Source: DATENM01 sp045807765 | GTDB taxonomy: Bacteria > Acidobacteriota > Blastocatellia > UBA7656 | Direction of reading: 5' to 3' | Assembly (NCBI GenBank): GCA_045807765.1 | Contig: JBJMGU010000220.1 | Coordinates: 1 to 64,000, forward strand | Length of the DNA: 64,000 bases | Shown here: positions 27,430 to 36,065 of the stretch, in pieces | Position numbering within the stretch: position 1 is the stretch's first letter | Layout: each line of letters opens with the position of its first letter | The notes under the pieces: model-generated | Databases searched by the model: none | What the model saw: the letters and a program-made list of their open reading frames with translations, nothing else | Told to the model about the DNA's origin: nothing | Position numbers and translations under genes: made by a program

Positions 27430-27480
27430 GCGCAAGGCGGTTAGCTTGCGTGAGTCACAGCGCAAGCTAGCCGCTTGCGC
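27430..27480. repeat. Hairpin element G (GCGCAAGC..TAGC type)
   Basis: Left arm 27430-27450 and right arm 27460-27480 (GCGCAAGCTAGCCGCTTGCGC in complement) pair over ~21 bp with one bulge and two mismatches around a 9-bp loop. The arms themselves contain GCGCAAG/CTTGCGC palindromes. Located in the 237-bp divergent gap between the M3 peptidase and purF. A partial related sequence (TTAGCTTGCGCGTAAGCC) lies near 49770. Confidence 0.75.
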
Positions 27481-27578
27481 CACAGCCGGGCGCGGCGGCC
27501 CGATGGGTGACCGGGGGATCACCTCCAAAAGATTAGCAAACTTCTGCGACTTGACCAACGCGCCCGTAGCTTTGTGGA

Positions 27579-27608
27579 TTGATTCGCCTGAGCGAATGAC
27601 GATACAAT
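27579..27608 (+). promoter_or_regulatory. Probable sigma-70 promoter of purF
   Basis: TTGATT (27579-27584), an 18-bp spacer and TACAAT (27603-27608) match a housekeeping promoter well. Transcription would start about 20 bp before the purF ATG at 27635. No PurR-type operator is recognisable. Confidence 0.55.
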
Positions 27609-27634
27609 AGAGCTTACCCCCGAGGAACCCCAAG

Positions 27635-29068
27635 ATGATGGATAAATTCAAGGACGAGTGCGGCGTATTTGGTATCTTCAACCATGACGAAGCTTCGCGC
27701 ATGGCGTACCTGGGACTGTACGCTTTGCAGCACCGCGGCCAGGAATCTGCCGGCATCGTGTCGTCGGATGGCGAGCGTTTGCACCAGACGCGCGGCATGG
27801 GTTACGTCAGCGAAATATTCACTCAGGATCAACTGTCGCGGCTGCCGGGGCCGTCGGCCATCGGCCACGTGCGCTACTCGACCGCCGGCAGCGTCAGCAT
27901 ACGCGAGGCGCAGCCTTTCCTGGTTGACGGCTACCGCGGCCAGATCGCCCTCTGTCATAACGGCAACCTGCCCTACGCGCCGCAGGTGCGCGCCGAGCTT
28001 GAGCTGGACGGCGCCATCTTCTCTTCCACCTCGGATACCGAAGTCGTCCTGCACAAGATCGCCCGCTCGCGCGCTCCAGAACTGGTTGGCGCCATCGTCG
28101 AAACCTTCATAGAGATCGAAGGCGCCTACTCGATGCTCTTCTTGACCAAAGACGCGCTGATTGCCGTGCGCGACCCGCGCGGCTTTCGCCCGCTCTGTCT
28201 GGGCCAACTCGGTGATTCGTACGTCGTCGCTTCCGAAACCTGCGCCTTCGATTTGATCGATGCCATCTATCTGCGCGATGTGCAGCCGGGCGAGATTCTG
28301 GTGATTGACCGCGAGGGCTTGCATTCGTCGTTTCCGCTGCCGAAGGCGAAGCCGACGCATTGCATCTTTGAGCACGTCTATTTTTCGCGGCCCGATTCAA
28401 TCGTCTTCGGCACCTCGGTCAACAAGAGCCGCCACAAGATGGGCCGCGAGCTGGCGCGCGAGCACCCGGCGGACGCCGACATCGTCGTGCCGGTGCCCGA
28501 TTCGGGCGTCGCGGCGGCCATCGGTTATGCGTCGGAGTCGGGGCTGAAATTCCGCTTCGGCCTGATGCGCAACCATTACGTCGGGCGCACCTTCATCGAG
28601 CCGAAACAATCGATCCGCCACTTCGGCGTCAAGGTGAAGCTCAACCCTGTGCGCGACCTGATCGAAGGCCAGAAGGTCGTGCTGATCGATGATTCGATTG
28701 TCCGCGGCACGACATCAAAGAAGATCGTGCAGATGGTTCGGCAAGCCGGAGCGCGCGAAGTTCATGTCCGTATCAGTTGCCCGCCGACTGTCGCGCCCTG
28801 TTTTTATGGCGTCGACACGCCGACGCGTGATGAGTTGATTGGCGCCAACCTGAGCGTCGAAGAGATCGCTGAATTCATCGGCGCCGACACGCTCGGCTAT
28901 CTCAGTCTCGAAGGTCTGCTGCGCGCTGCCGGCGATCCCTTTGGCAATCGCCACTGTGTGGCGTGCTATACCAACCGTTACCCGATTCCGGTCACTCCGG
29001 CGGCGCGCACCAAGACAGAGCGCGAAGAGGGCGCGTTGCTGCAAGACGCCTTCTGGCCCCGCTCCTGA
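27635..29068 (+). CDS. purF: Amidophosphoribosyltransferase
   Basis: 477-aa enzyme for the first committed step of purine synthesis: PRPP + glutamine to phosphoribosylamine. The N terminus is a short propeptide ahead of the Ntn-hydrolase nucleophile Cys9 (DECGVFG). Glutaminase signatures LQHRGQESAG, GHVRYSTAG and NGNL follow, then the PRTase domain with VVPVPDSGVAAAIGYA, NHYVGRTFIEP and the PRPP loop VVLIDDSIVRGTT. Cysteines in THCIFE, RISCPPT and HCVACYTNRYP agree with the [4Fe-4S]-containing Bacillus-type enzyme. It heads a cluster with two unknown genes and purM. A terminator-like hairpin follows at 29111. Confidence 0.96.
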   Translation: MMDKFKDECGVFGIFNHDEASRMAYLGLYALQHRGQESAGIVSSDGERLHQTRGMGYVSEIFTQDQLSRLPGPSAIGHVRYSTAGSVSIREAQPFLVDGYRGQIALCHNGNLPYAPQVRAELELDGAIFSSTSDTEVVLHKIARSRAPELVGAIVETFIEIEGAYSMLFLTKDALIAVRDPRGFRPLCLGQLGDSYVVASETCAFDLIDAIYLRDVQPGEILVIDREGLHSSFPLPKAKPTHCIFEHVYFSRPDSIVFGTSVNKSRHKMGRELAREHPADADIVVPVPDSGVAAAIGYASESGLKFRFGLMRNHYVGRTFIEPKQSIRHFGVKVKLNPVRDLIEGQKVVLIDDSIVRGTTSKKIVQMVRQAGAREVHVRISCPPTVAPCFYGVDTPTRDELIGANLSVEEIAEFIGADTLGYLSLEGLLRAAGDPFGNRHCVACYTNRYPIPVTPAARTKTEREEGALLQDAFWPRS

Positions 29069-29110
29069 GACCGGCGAAGATAAAAACCAACGGCGTGATT
29101 TGATCATGCA

Positions 29111-29181
29111 ATTGCCACAACGGCACCGCAGACGCAGCGCTTCCCCTTACGCCCGCTGTGTCTCTGCGCCGTGGTGGCAAT
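29111..29181. repeat. Palindromic element F, possible terminator after purF
   Basis: Left arm 29111-29139 (ATTGCCACAACGGCACCGC...) pairs with right arm 29154-29181, identical for ATTGCCAC and with scattered mismatches further in. The loop is ~14 bp. The right arm runs into TTTTTCTTTG, giving a Rho-independent terminator shape 43 bp after the purF stop. It could also be one of the dispersed palindromic elements. Confidence 0.65.
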
Positions 29182-29271
29182 TTTTCTTTGCTCAGCACCT
29201 CTCCCCGACTCCCGACAGCCACGACACGTTTCCCGCCATGCCGCCGCCAATAATACAAACGACAGGTGAAC

Positions 29272-30054
29272 ATGAAGAAAATCAACTCAGGCGAAACCGG
29301 CAGGACCAACAAGCAAGCGTTGGTTGTCATCGCGATTCTGCTCGCGCTGGCATTTGCGGTTTACCGCGTCATTCGTCGCGCGCCGAAATCCAGCCCGCCG
29401 CCCGCCGGGCCGACGGTTGGCGTGCCGCGCGGCGGCTTCCCCGAAATGGCCAACAAACCGACGCCCAAAGAGGTCGTCTACAAAGGCTGTCCGCCCGAGG
29501 GCGATGGCGGCGATCCGGCGCTCAACCGTTTGAAGAATCGCGTCGACGAAGCCAGCGAATACTTCAGTGTGCCGTTCGACAACGTCGTCCAGTTGCCCTG
29601 GCCGAAAGCGATTGAGCGCAAAGACCGCGACCGCTGGGCCGCTGCCGACACCGAAGCCATCGCCCGCTACGAGGGGATACCGATCTCTATCGAAGGCTTC
29701 CTGGCGCGCAGTAAGAAAGAGGGTGAGGAGTCGTGCAACTGTCACGGCGTTCAGGATGATCAGGTGGACTTTCATGTCTGGCTGACCAAGAATGCCAACG
29801 AGGAGCGCACCAACGCGGTTGTCGTCGAAGTGTCGCCGCGCCTGCGCTCGAAGCATCCGGCCTGGACGACTGACGGGCTCGGGCGCATCGCGCGCAACGA
29901 TCAGCGCGTGCGCATCAGCGGCTGGCTGATGATGGACCCTGAGCATCCCGACCAGATCGGCAAGACTCGTGGTACGATCTGGGAGATTCATCCGGTCACG
30001 AAGATCGAAGTCGAGCAGAACGGCGGATGGGTTTCGCTCGACAGTCTTCGCTAA
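29272..30054 (+). CDS. Hypothetical membrane-anchored protein, 260 aa
   Basis: Unrecognised protein. ATG 29272 is preceded by AGGTGA; an in-frame GTG at 29266 is less likely. A single N-terminal membrane helix (QALVVIAILLALAFAVYRVI, about residues 16-35) is followed by a Pro-rich linker and a ~200-residue extracytoplasmic domain with a conserved-looking core: VVYKGCPPEGDGG, FDNVVQLPWPKAIERKDRDRW, IEGFLARSKKEGEESCNCHG, DFHVWLTKN, VVEVSPRLRSKHPAW and RVRISGWLMMDPEHPDQ. The last part resembles OB-fold stress-type domains by pattern, which is only a guess. Three cysteines (CP, CNC) might bind metal. It lies between purF and purM. Confidence 0.72.
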   Translation: MKKINSGETGRTNKQALVVIAILLALAFAVYRVIRRAPKSSPPPAGPTVGVPRGGFPEMANKPTPKEVVYKGCPPEGDGGDPALNRLKNRVDEASEYFSVPFDNVVQLPWPKAIERKDRDRWAAADTEAIARYEGIPISIEGFLARSKKEGEESCNCHGVQDDQVDFHVWLTKNANEERTNAVVVEVSPRLRSKHPAWTTDGLGRIARNDQRVRISGWLMMDPEHPDQIGKTRGTIWEIHPVTKIEVEQNGGWVSLDSLR

Positions 30055-30067
30055 TCAAGGAGACGCT

Positions 30068-30370
30068 ATGGCCGACGATAAACCAGAGCAGCCCGCAAGC
30101 GAGGCGAAAGCTGATGCCCCGAAGGAGAGCGCTCCTGCGGCTGTCCCGACTGTGCAGCGCAACGGCGAAACGCTCGAAGTCTGGGGCGATGCGCCTGAGA
30201 AGATGCGCAAAGGGGTTCAGTTGCTCGTCACGCTGCACGTCGAAGGCGACGCCCCGCCCGCGGCGGACTTCAGCAAATCAACCATTGAAGCCGTGCACCA
30301 CATCATCACCGCGGGCAGTTCCAAACATCCCGAACTGACCGTCACCATCAAGCGGGTTGCAGAGAAATAG
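30068..30370 (+). CDS. Hypothetical small soluble protein, 100 aa
   Basis: Unrecognised. ATG 30068 has a GGAG ribosome site. The N-terminal ~38 residues are Ala/Pro/Glu/Lys-rich and probably disordered. The remainder is a small alpha/beta segment (VQRNGETLEVWGDAPEKMRKG, LLVTLHVEGDAPP, TIEAVHHIITAGSSKHPELTVTIKRV). It sits 13 bases after the membrane protein gene and its stop is one base before the purM ATG, so it is probably cotranscribed with both. No cysteine, signal or metal motif is present. Confidence 0.72.
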   Translation: MADDKPEQPASEAKADAPKESAPAAVPTVQRNGETLEVWGDAPEKMRKGVQLLVTLHVEGDAPPAADFSKSTIEAVHHIITAGSSKHPELTVTIKRVAEK

Positions 30371-30371
30371 T

Positions 30372-31421
<1,050 letters not shown>

Positions 31422-31480
31422 AGGTTCGCGCAACAATGTCATAGCATAGAGCGTTGAGAGAGGAGAACGGAGCAACGCGC

Positions 31481-32392
31481 ATGGCGAGCTGGTGTCCAAA
31501 TTGCGGAAGACAAACGGCTGAGGGCGAGAAGTTCTGCCGCCAGTGCGGCATGCCGCAGCACCTCAGAGGCGAAGACGCTTCCGCCTGGATACTGGCGGCG
31601 CAGCAAAAACCGAGACCCCAAGGGCCATACACTCAAGGCATCAACCCGACGCCGACCGCACCTAACGCGCAGACCGGCCCGGCCTATCTGCCGCCCCAAG
31701 AGCAGGGATCACCGCCACAAGTTTACACCTGGCCATCACCGACTCCCGGCCCGCAAGTCCCGTATCTGCCACCGGCGCAGATGGGTCAATCAAACATTCG
31801 CCTGGGCGATTGGTTGTCGGGCGGCTGGAAAATCTATTCACAGAACTGGCTGTTGATGTCTGTTGCTACCGCCATCTCGTTCGGCCTCAGCTTTGCGACG
31901 GTCGGCATCCTGGCCGGGCCGCTGCTGATGGGATTGTTCCGCATGGCGTTCAAGACCATGCGCCAGGAGCGCCCGGAAATCAGCGACCTGTTCAACTGGC
32001 AAGGGCGCTTCTGGCCGGCCTTTCTGGCCTTCTTGATCTTCGGCCTAATTTATTTAGGCGCCTCGGGCCTGAGCAGCAATGGGCCTTTTTCCGGCTTAAT
32101 CAGTCTCGTCCTCTGGCCTTTTCTGACGCTGATGACCGGCTTGACCACCTCTTACTTGCTTGAGCGCCGGCCCGACGTAGGCAGCGCGATCAACGAAGTC
32201 GGGCGGATGGTCTTCTCACGCGACGCGCTGATGTGGTGGGTCGTCGGGCTGGTCTTTACGGCCATCAGCGGCGCGGGCATCGCCGGGTGTTTCGTCGGAT
32301 TGTTCGTCACCCTGCCGTGGATGATCTCGGCGTCGGCGGTGGCTTACCGTGATCTCTTCGGCATCGATGATCCGAATCGTACGAATCAGTAG
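31481..32392 (+). CDS. Zinc-ribbon multi-pass membrane protein
   Basis: 303-aa protein. The N terminus is a zinc ribbon (CPNCGRQTAEGEKFCRQCG, Cys5/8/19/22), followed by a ~80-residue Pro/Gln-rich flexible linker (residues ~30-110). The C-terminal ~190 residues contain about five to six hydrophobic helices (e.g. ISFGLSFATVGILAGPLLMGL, AFLAFLIFGLIYLGASGL, VVGLVFTAISGAGIAGC), resembling DUF975/glycerophosphodiester-type integral membrane domains only in general layout. The ATG at 31481 is chosen because a purine-rich GAACGGAG lies upstream and the zinc ribbon then begins the protein. The function is not known. A palindromic element follows directly. Confidence 0.78.
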   Translation: MASWCPNCGRQTAEGEKFCRQCGMPQHLRGEDASAWILAAQQKPRPQGPYTQGINPTPTAPNAQTGPAYLPPQEQGSPPQVYTWPSPTPGPQVPYLPPAQMGQSNIRLGDWLSGGWKIYSQNWLLMSVATAISFGLSFATVGILAGPLLMGLFRMAFKTMRQERPEISDLFNWQGRFWPAFLAFLIFGLIYLGASGLSSNGPFSGLISLVLWPFLTLMTGLTTSYLLERRPDVGSAINEVGRMVFSRDALMWWVVGLVFTAISGAGIAGCFVGLFVTLPWMISASAVAYRDLFGIDDPNRTNQ

Positions 32393-32396
32393 CGGA

Positions 32397-32503
32397 CAGA
32401 ATAAACCACAGATGAACACCGATGAACACGGATCAAACAGAACATGAGGGGTGTGCCGTCTTGACCATCTGTGTTTATCTGTGTTCATCTGTGGTTTATT
32501 CTG
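32397..32503. repeat. Palindromic element C2 with 10-bp tandem arms (AGATGAACAC)
   Basis: Left arm 32397-32433 (CAGAATAAACCACAGATG...) pairs with right arm 32467-32503 at 34 of 37 positions, the longest and cleanest palindrome in the window. The arm core AACCACAGATGAACAC is identical to that of C1 (11452). The element fills nearly all of the gap between the zinc-ribbon gene and the dehydrogenase gene, ending 14 bp before its ATG. Confidence 0.92.
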
Positions 32504-32517
32504 TGTTGAATTAAATT

Positions 32518-33537
32518 ATGACTAATCAATCAACGCCGCGCGTCGCGGTTGTCGGCGCGGGCTACTGGGGCATCAACCACGTCCGCAATTTTTATGAGAT
32601 AGGGGCGCTCGGCCTGGTCTGCGACACCTACGCGCCGTCGCTGGCGCGCATCCGCGAGAAATTTCCCGAAGCGCGCATCGAGCCGGATTTGAACGCCGCG
32701 CTCGAAGACCCAGGGATTCGCGGCGTCGTTATCGCTACGCCCGCTGAAACTCATTACCGACTGGCGCGGCGGGCTATCGAAGCCGGCAAAGATGTGCTGG
32801 TCGAAAAGCCGCTGACCCTCGACATCGAAGAAGGCGAAGCACTGGTCGAGCTGGCCAACGCGCGCGGCGCAATTCTTATGGTCGGCCACCTGCTGGAATA
32901 CCACACCGCGGTGCTAAGGCTGCGCGAATTGATCGCTTCGGGCGAGCTTGGCGAGCTGCGCTACATCTATTCGAACCGTTTGAACCTCGGCAAGGTGCGC
33001 CGCGAAGAGAACATTCTCTGGAGCTTCGCGCCGCACGACATCGCTATCATTCTGCGTCTGGTCGGCGCGTGGCCAACGCGTGTGGCGGCAACCGGCGGCG
33101 CATACCTGCAACCGAAGATTGCCGACGTCACGGTCACCAATATGGAGTTCGCTTCCGGGGTGCGGGCGCATATCTTCGTTAGCTGGCTGCACCCGCACAA
33201 AGAGCAGCGGCTGGTGGTCATTGGCTCGAAGAAGATGGCGGTCTTTGATGACGTGCGCCAGACGGACAAGCTGGTGATCTATGACCAGGGCGTCGAGATC
33301 GTTAACGGCGAGCCGGTGATGCGCAAGCATGGCGGCACAGCCGTTCAGCTCGAAGCCGGCGAGCCGTTGCGCCGCCAGTGCGAGCAGTTTCTCAGATCAA
33401 TCGAAACCCGCGAGCGCGCCATCACCGACGGCGAAAGCGGCCTGCGCGTGTTGCGCGTGCTCGACGCCGCCGAACGCTCGCTCGCCAGAGACGGCGTGCC
33501 GGTCGACGTGATGGCGAGAAAAGAGATGCGAGGCTGA
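32518..33537 (+). CDS. Gfo/Idh/MocA family sugar dehydrogenase (WlbA/WbpB-like)
   Basis: 339-aa NAD(P)-dependent oxidoreductase. The N-terminal Rossmann motif is VAVVGAGYWGINHVRNF, followed by VVIATPAETHYRLA and the catalytic-lysine motif VEKPLTLDI. A C-terminal Gfo/Idh domain carries SNRLNLGKVRREENILWSFAPHDIAII, the substrate-site HD pair. The next gene begins at the following base and is a WbpD/WlbB-type N-acetyltransferase; this pairing is characteristic of UDP-2,3-diacetamido sugar synthesis, in which the dehydrogenase oxidises UDP-GlcNAc(A) at C3. The matching aminotransferase (WbpE/WlbC) is not in this window. No SD is seen; element C2 ends 14 bp upstream. Confidence 0.87.
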   Translation: MTNQSTPRVAVVGAGYWGINHVRNFYEIGALGLVCDTYAPSLARIREKFPEARIEPDLNAALEDPGIRGVVIATPAETHYRLARRAIEAGKDVLVEKPLTLDIEEGEALVELANARGAILMVGHLLEYHTAVLRLRELIASGELGELRYIYSNRLNLGKVRREENILWSFAPHDIAIILRLVGAWPTRVAATGGAYLQPKIADVTVTNMEFASGVRAHIFVSWLHPHKEQRLVVIGSKKMAVFDDVRQTDKLVIYDQGVEIVNGEPVMRKHGGTAVQLEAGEPLRRQCEQFLRSIETRERAITDGESGLRVLRVLDAAERSLARDGVPVDVMARKEMRG

Positions 33538-34134
33538 ATGGCAAAAGATTATTTCGTTCACGAATCGAGTTATGTTGACGAGCCGTGCGAGATCGGCGAA
33601 GGCACGAAAATCTGGCACTTCTCGCACGTCATGAGCCATTCGCGCATTGGCCGCCGCTGCAACATCGGTCAGAATGTCGTCATCTCGCCGCAGGTGACGA
33701 TTGGCGACAACGTCAAGATTCAAAACAACGTCTCGGTCTACACCGGCGTCATCCTTGAAGACGATGTCTTCTGCGGGCCTTCGATGGTCTTTACCAACGT
33801 CGTCAACCCGCGCAGTCATGTGTCGCGCAAAGACGAGTACCGCACGACGCTCGTTAAGCGCGGCGCTTCGATTGGCGCGAACGCGACGGTCGTTTGCGGC
33901 CACACCATCGGGCGCTATGCATTCATCGGCGCGGGCGCGGTCGTCACCCGCGACGTGCCGGACTTTGCGCTGATCGTCGGCAACCCCGGACGCATTGCCG
34001 GCTGGATGTGCCAGTGCGGCATCAAGCTGCCGCTCACGCGCGACGCACAAAAAGACGAAGCCGCAACCTGCGAGGCTTGCGGCGCAGCTTATGCGAAGCG
34101 CGCCGGCACAGTCTCCGAAGCGGCAGGCGTGTAG
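33538..34134 (+). CDS. Left-handed beta-helix N-acetyltransferase (WbpD/WlbB-like)
   Basis: 198-aa hexapeptide-repeat acyltransferase. It opens with DYFVHESSYVDEPCEIGEGTKIWHFSHV, typical of UDP-3-amino-2-acetamido glucuronate N-acetyltransferases, then continues with isoleucine-rich hexapeptides (IGRRCNIGQNVVIS, VTIGDNVKIQNNVSVY), the loop GPSMVFTNVVNPRS and the acetyl-CoA region IGAGAVVTRDVPDFALIVGNPGRIAGW. The C terminus adds two CxC/CxxC pairs (MCQCG and CEACG) that could form a small zinc knuckle. It starts directly after the dehydrogenase stop, so the pair forms a sugar-modification operon ending at the terminator at 34183. Confidence 0.9.
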   Translation: MAKDYFVHESSYVDEPCEIGEGTKIWHFSHVMSHSRIGRRCNIGQNVVISPQVTIGDNVKIQNNVSVYTGVILEDDVFCGPSMVFTNVVNPRSHVSRKDEYRTTLVKRGASIGANATVVCGHTIGRYAFIGAGAVVTRDVPDFALIVGNPGRIAGWMCQCGIKLPLTRDAQKDEAATCEACGAAYAKRAGTVSEAAGV

Positions 34135-34182
34135 ATGATGTTTTGAATCAATAAAGGTGAGGCGAAAACCGGGGTGCAAGCG

Positions 34183-34217
34183 GCGAGGCTGTCAGAGGCA
34201 GCCTCGCTTTATTTTTA
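34183..34217 (+). terminator. Rho-independent terminator
   Basis: Perfect 9-bp stem GCGAGGCTG / CAGCCTCGC (34183-34191 and 34199-34207) with a 7-nt loop, followed by TTTATTTTTAT. It lies 49 bp after the acetyltransferase stop and just before the end of the converging small gene. Confidence 0.88.
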
Positions 34218-34220
34218 TAC

Positions 34221-34409
34221 TTATGCAGCGATGTGATCGTTGGAGACCGGCAGGTTAATCTGATTATCGGGCGCGGGCCGCAGCTCGATTTTGATTTCGC
34301 GCTCGGCGCCGCATTCGTAACAGGTTTGCACCAATCGGTTATCCAGGGCGCGCGGGTGCGGGACGCCCCAGTAATGCGCGTGATTTCTCAAAAAAGCGAG
34401 TAGTGACAT
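34221..34409 (-). CDS. Hypothetical small protein, 62 aa, single CxxC
   Basis: Unrecognised small protein. ATG 34409 has a strong SD (GAGGAG). The sequence (MSLLAFLRNHAHYWGVPHPR) is followed by one CYEC motif (LVQTCYECGAEREIKIEL) resembling half of a zinc ribbon, and a hydrophilic tail. A one-knuckle protein of this size might dimerise around zinc; this is speculative. Transcribed toward the terminator at 34183, in the same direction as the ArsC-like gene upstream of it (129-bp gap). Confidence 0.6.
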   Translation of the reverse strand: MSLLAFLRNHAHYWGVPHPRALDNRLVQTCYECGAEREIKIELRPAPDNQINLPVSNDHIAA

Positions 34410-34537
34410 CGTCTTCTCCTCAGTCGTTGAAAGAACCTCTTTGGGGTTTTTATTCCCTCTCATTATGTTAGACGACAAATACAAGCCGATTGCCGCAAAA
34501 ATTTCGCCGCCCGGTGATTTTTTTTTAAGCAGCCGGC

Positions 34538-34891
34538 TCAAAGCAGCTTATCGAGATTCTCAATCGGGCGCGCCAGCACTGCTTTGTCGCCGCGCACGAC
34601 GATGGGGCGCTGCATCAGGTCGGGGTGCGCGACCATCAGGCGAATCAGCTCGTCGTCTGACACGTCGCGCTTGCCTAACTCAAGCTCGCGATAAACCGTT
34701 TCGCCCTTGCGCAGCAACTCGCGCGGCGGGATGCCGAGCTTATCAATCAGCGCGCGCAGTTCCGGTTCGGTCAGCGGCGTTTCGTAATAATTGACCGCCT
34801 CAAACTCGACGCCGCATTCTTTCAGGCGGCCCAGCGTCTTCCGGCACGTCGTGCAGGTTGGCTTTTGATAGACCTTGATCTTATCGCTCAT
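34538..34891 (-). CDS. ArsC/Spx-like thioredoxin-fold protein (arsenate reductase family)
   Basis: 117-aa ArsC family protein. ATG 34891 has a GGAGG ribosome site; an extension to 34918 is not supported. The N-terminal KVYQKPTCTTCRKTLGRLKE holds a CxxC at the catalytic position, and the C-terminal HPDLMQRPIVVRGDKAVLARP contains the conserved Arg-Pro segment. The CxxC resembles Spx/YffB-type relatives and some glutaredoxin-dependent reductases, so arsenate reduction is possible but not certain. No other arsenic-resistance gene is nearby. It is divergent from the exonuclease-ligA operon. Confidence 0.82.
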   Translation of the reverse strand: MSDKIKVYQKPTCTTCRKTLGRLKECGVEFEAVNYYETPLTEPELRALIDKLGIPPRELLRKGETVYRELELGKRDVSDDELIRLMVAHPDLMQRPIVVRGDKAVLARPIENLDKLL

Positions 34892-34964
34892 CTCTTGCCT
34901 CCAAAGCGATTCTATCACAGCCAGGACGAGGTGCGCCGCGCCACATCCGTCTCCGCATTTCTGT

Positions 34965-34970
34965 TATAAT
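34965..34970 (+). promoter_or_regulatory. Possible -10 element for the exonuclease-ligA operon
   Basis: A consensus TATAAT lies 27 bp before the start codon of the exonuclease gene at 34998. No convincing -35 hexamer is present at 16-18 bp (CCACAT is the nearest), so support is moderate. Confidence 0.4.
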
Positions 34971-34997
34971 ATTTGTTCAAGCATTAAGGAGTAGATT

Positions 34998-36059
34998 TTG
35001 AGAGTCGTATACGATAAGGGAATTTATCTGCCTGAAATTGACCTGTGGCTGGACGCGCGGCGGCGCTGTCAGTTATCGGTCATCTCGCATGCACACGCCG
35101 ACCATATTCAGCATCATCAGAGCATCATCGCCACGCCGGCGACGGCGCGCATCTTCGAGCATCGCATCAAGCGAACGGACGCGCTGTTGCTCGACTTTTA
35201 TGAAACGCGCGACTTCGGCAACTTCAAGCTGACCTTTTACCCGGCGGGCCACGTCCTCGGCTCGGCGCAAACCTTGATCGAATATAATGGCGAGCGCATC
35301 GTCTACACCGGCGACTTCAAACTACGCACAGGGCTATCGTGCGAAGCGCCTGAGATCGTGCCGTGCGACACGCTGATCACCGAATGCACCTTCGGCCAGC
35401 CGCACTTCGTCTTCCCCGATGACGCGCACGTCCACCGCTTGCTCTGCGAGCACGTAGACGAAGCCTTCAAAGCGGGCTTGCAGCCGGTGGTTTTCGGCTA
35501 TTCGCTGGGCAAGAGCCAGGAGGCGCTGAAGGTTCTGCTGCGTAGCGGTTATTCGGTCGCCGTGCATCATTCGATCATGGCTATCGTTGATATTTACCGC
35601 GAGATGGGAATTGAATTTGAAGGCGATTATCGCCCGCTCGATTGCAGCGACACAGACGGCCTGGTGGTGCTGGCGCCGCCGGGAGCGCGCAATGGCAGGG
35701 CGATGCAGTTGATCGAAAAGCCATACACGATCTACTTGAGCGGCTGGGGACTGGATGCGCGGGCGCGCTACCGTTATCAAACTGACGTGGTGCTGCCGTT
35801 GTCGGATCACGCGGGCTTTGACGACCTGGAGCGCTATGCCATTGCGTCGGGCGCAAAGAAAGTGTATACGCTTTACGGCGACCACACATTTGCGGCGCAC
35901 CTGCGGCAGCAAGGCATTGACGCAGAGCATCTGCACCCGCTCCCGGTCATGCAGGCCGCGCCTGCGCCGCCGGCGCGTAAGCCATCAAGCAGCCGACGGC
36001 GCCTTAAAGACGAAGCGACAATGAGCCTGTTTGAGTTGATCGAAAGCGCCACGAGTTAA
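34998..36059 (+). CDS. Metallo-beta-lactamase-fold, DNA-ligase-associated exonuclease
   Basis: 353-aa nuclease of the CPSF/Artemis-like MBL superfamily. Metal motifs are VISHAHADHI (HxHxDH, residues 31-36), FYPAGHVLGSA, VYTGDFKLR and the C-terminal LPLSDHAGFDDLERYA, closely resembling the ligase-associated DNA exonuclease family, whose members normally accompany ATP-dependent ligases in DNA repair. The start is TTG at 34998, with an AAGGAG ribosome site seven bases upstream; no ATG is suitably placed. The C-terminal ~40 residues are a basic tail (PARKPSSSRRRLKDE). ligA begins six bases after the stop, so the two form an operon. Confidence 0.87.
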   Translation: MRVVYDKGIYLPEIDLWLDARRRCQLSVISHAHADHIQHHQSIIATPATARIFEHRIKRTDALLLDFYETRDFGNFKLTFYPAGHVLGSAQTLIEYNGERIVYTGDFKLRTGLSCEAPEIVPCDTLITECTFGQPHFVFPDDAHVHRLLCEHVDEAFKAGLQPVVFGYSLGKSQEALKVLLRSGYSVAVHHSIMAIVDIYREMGIEFEGDYRPLDCSDTDGLVVLAPPGARNGRAMQLIEKPYTIYLSGWGLDARARYRYQTDVVLPLSDHAGFDDLERYAIASGAKKVYTLYGDHTFAAHLRQQGIDAEHLHPLPVMQAAPAPPARKPSSSRRRLKDEATMSLFELIESATS

Positions 36060-36065
36060 GGTTGA

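Noticed and set aside
26699..27430. 243-aa plus-strand open frame opposite the M3 peptidase
   Set aside because: Antisense shadow of a well-supported metallopeptidase; no SD or motif.
27516..27526. GGATCACCTCC, identical to the 3' end of bacterial 16S rRNA
   Set aside because: Only 11 bases match and nothing upstream resembles rRNA; most likely coincidence.
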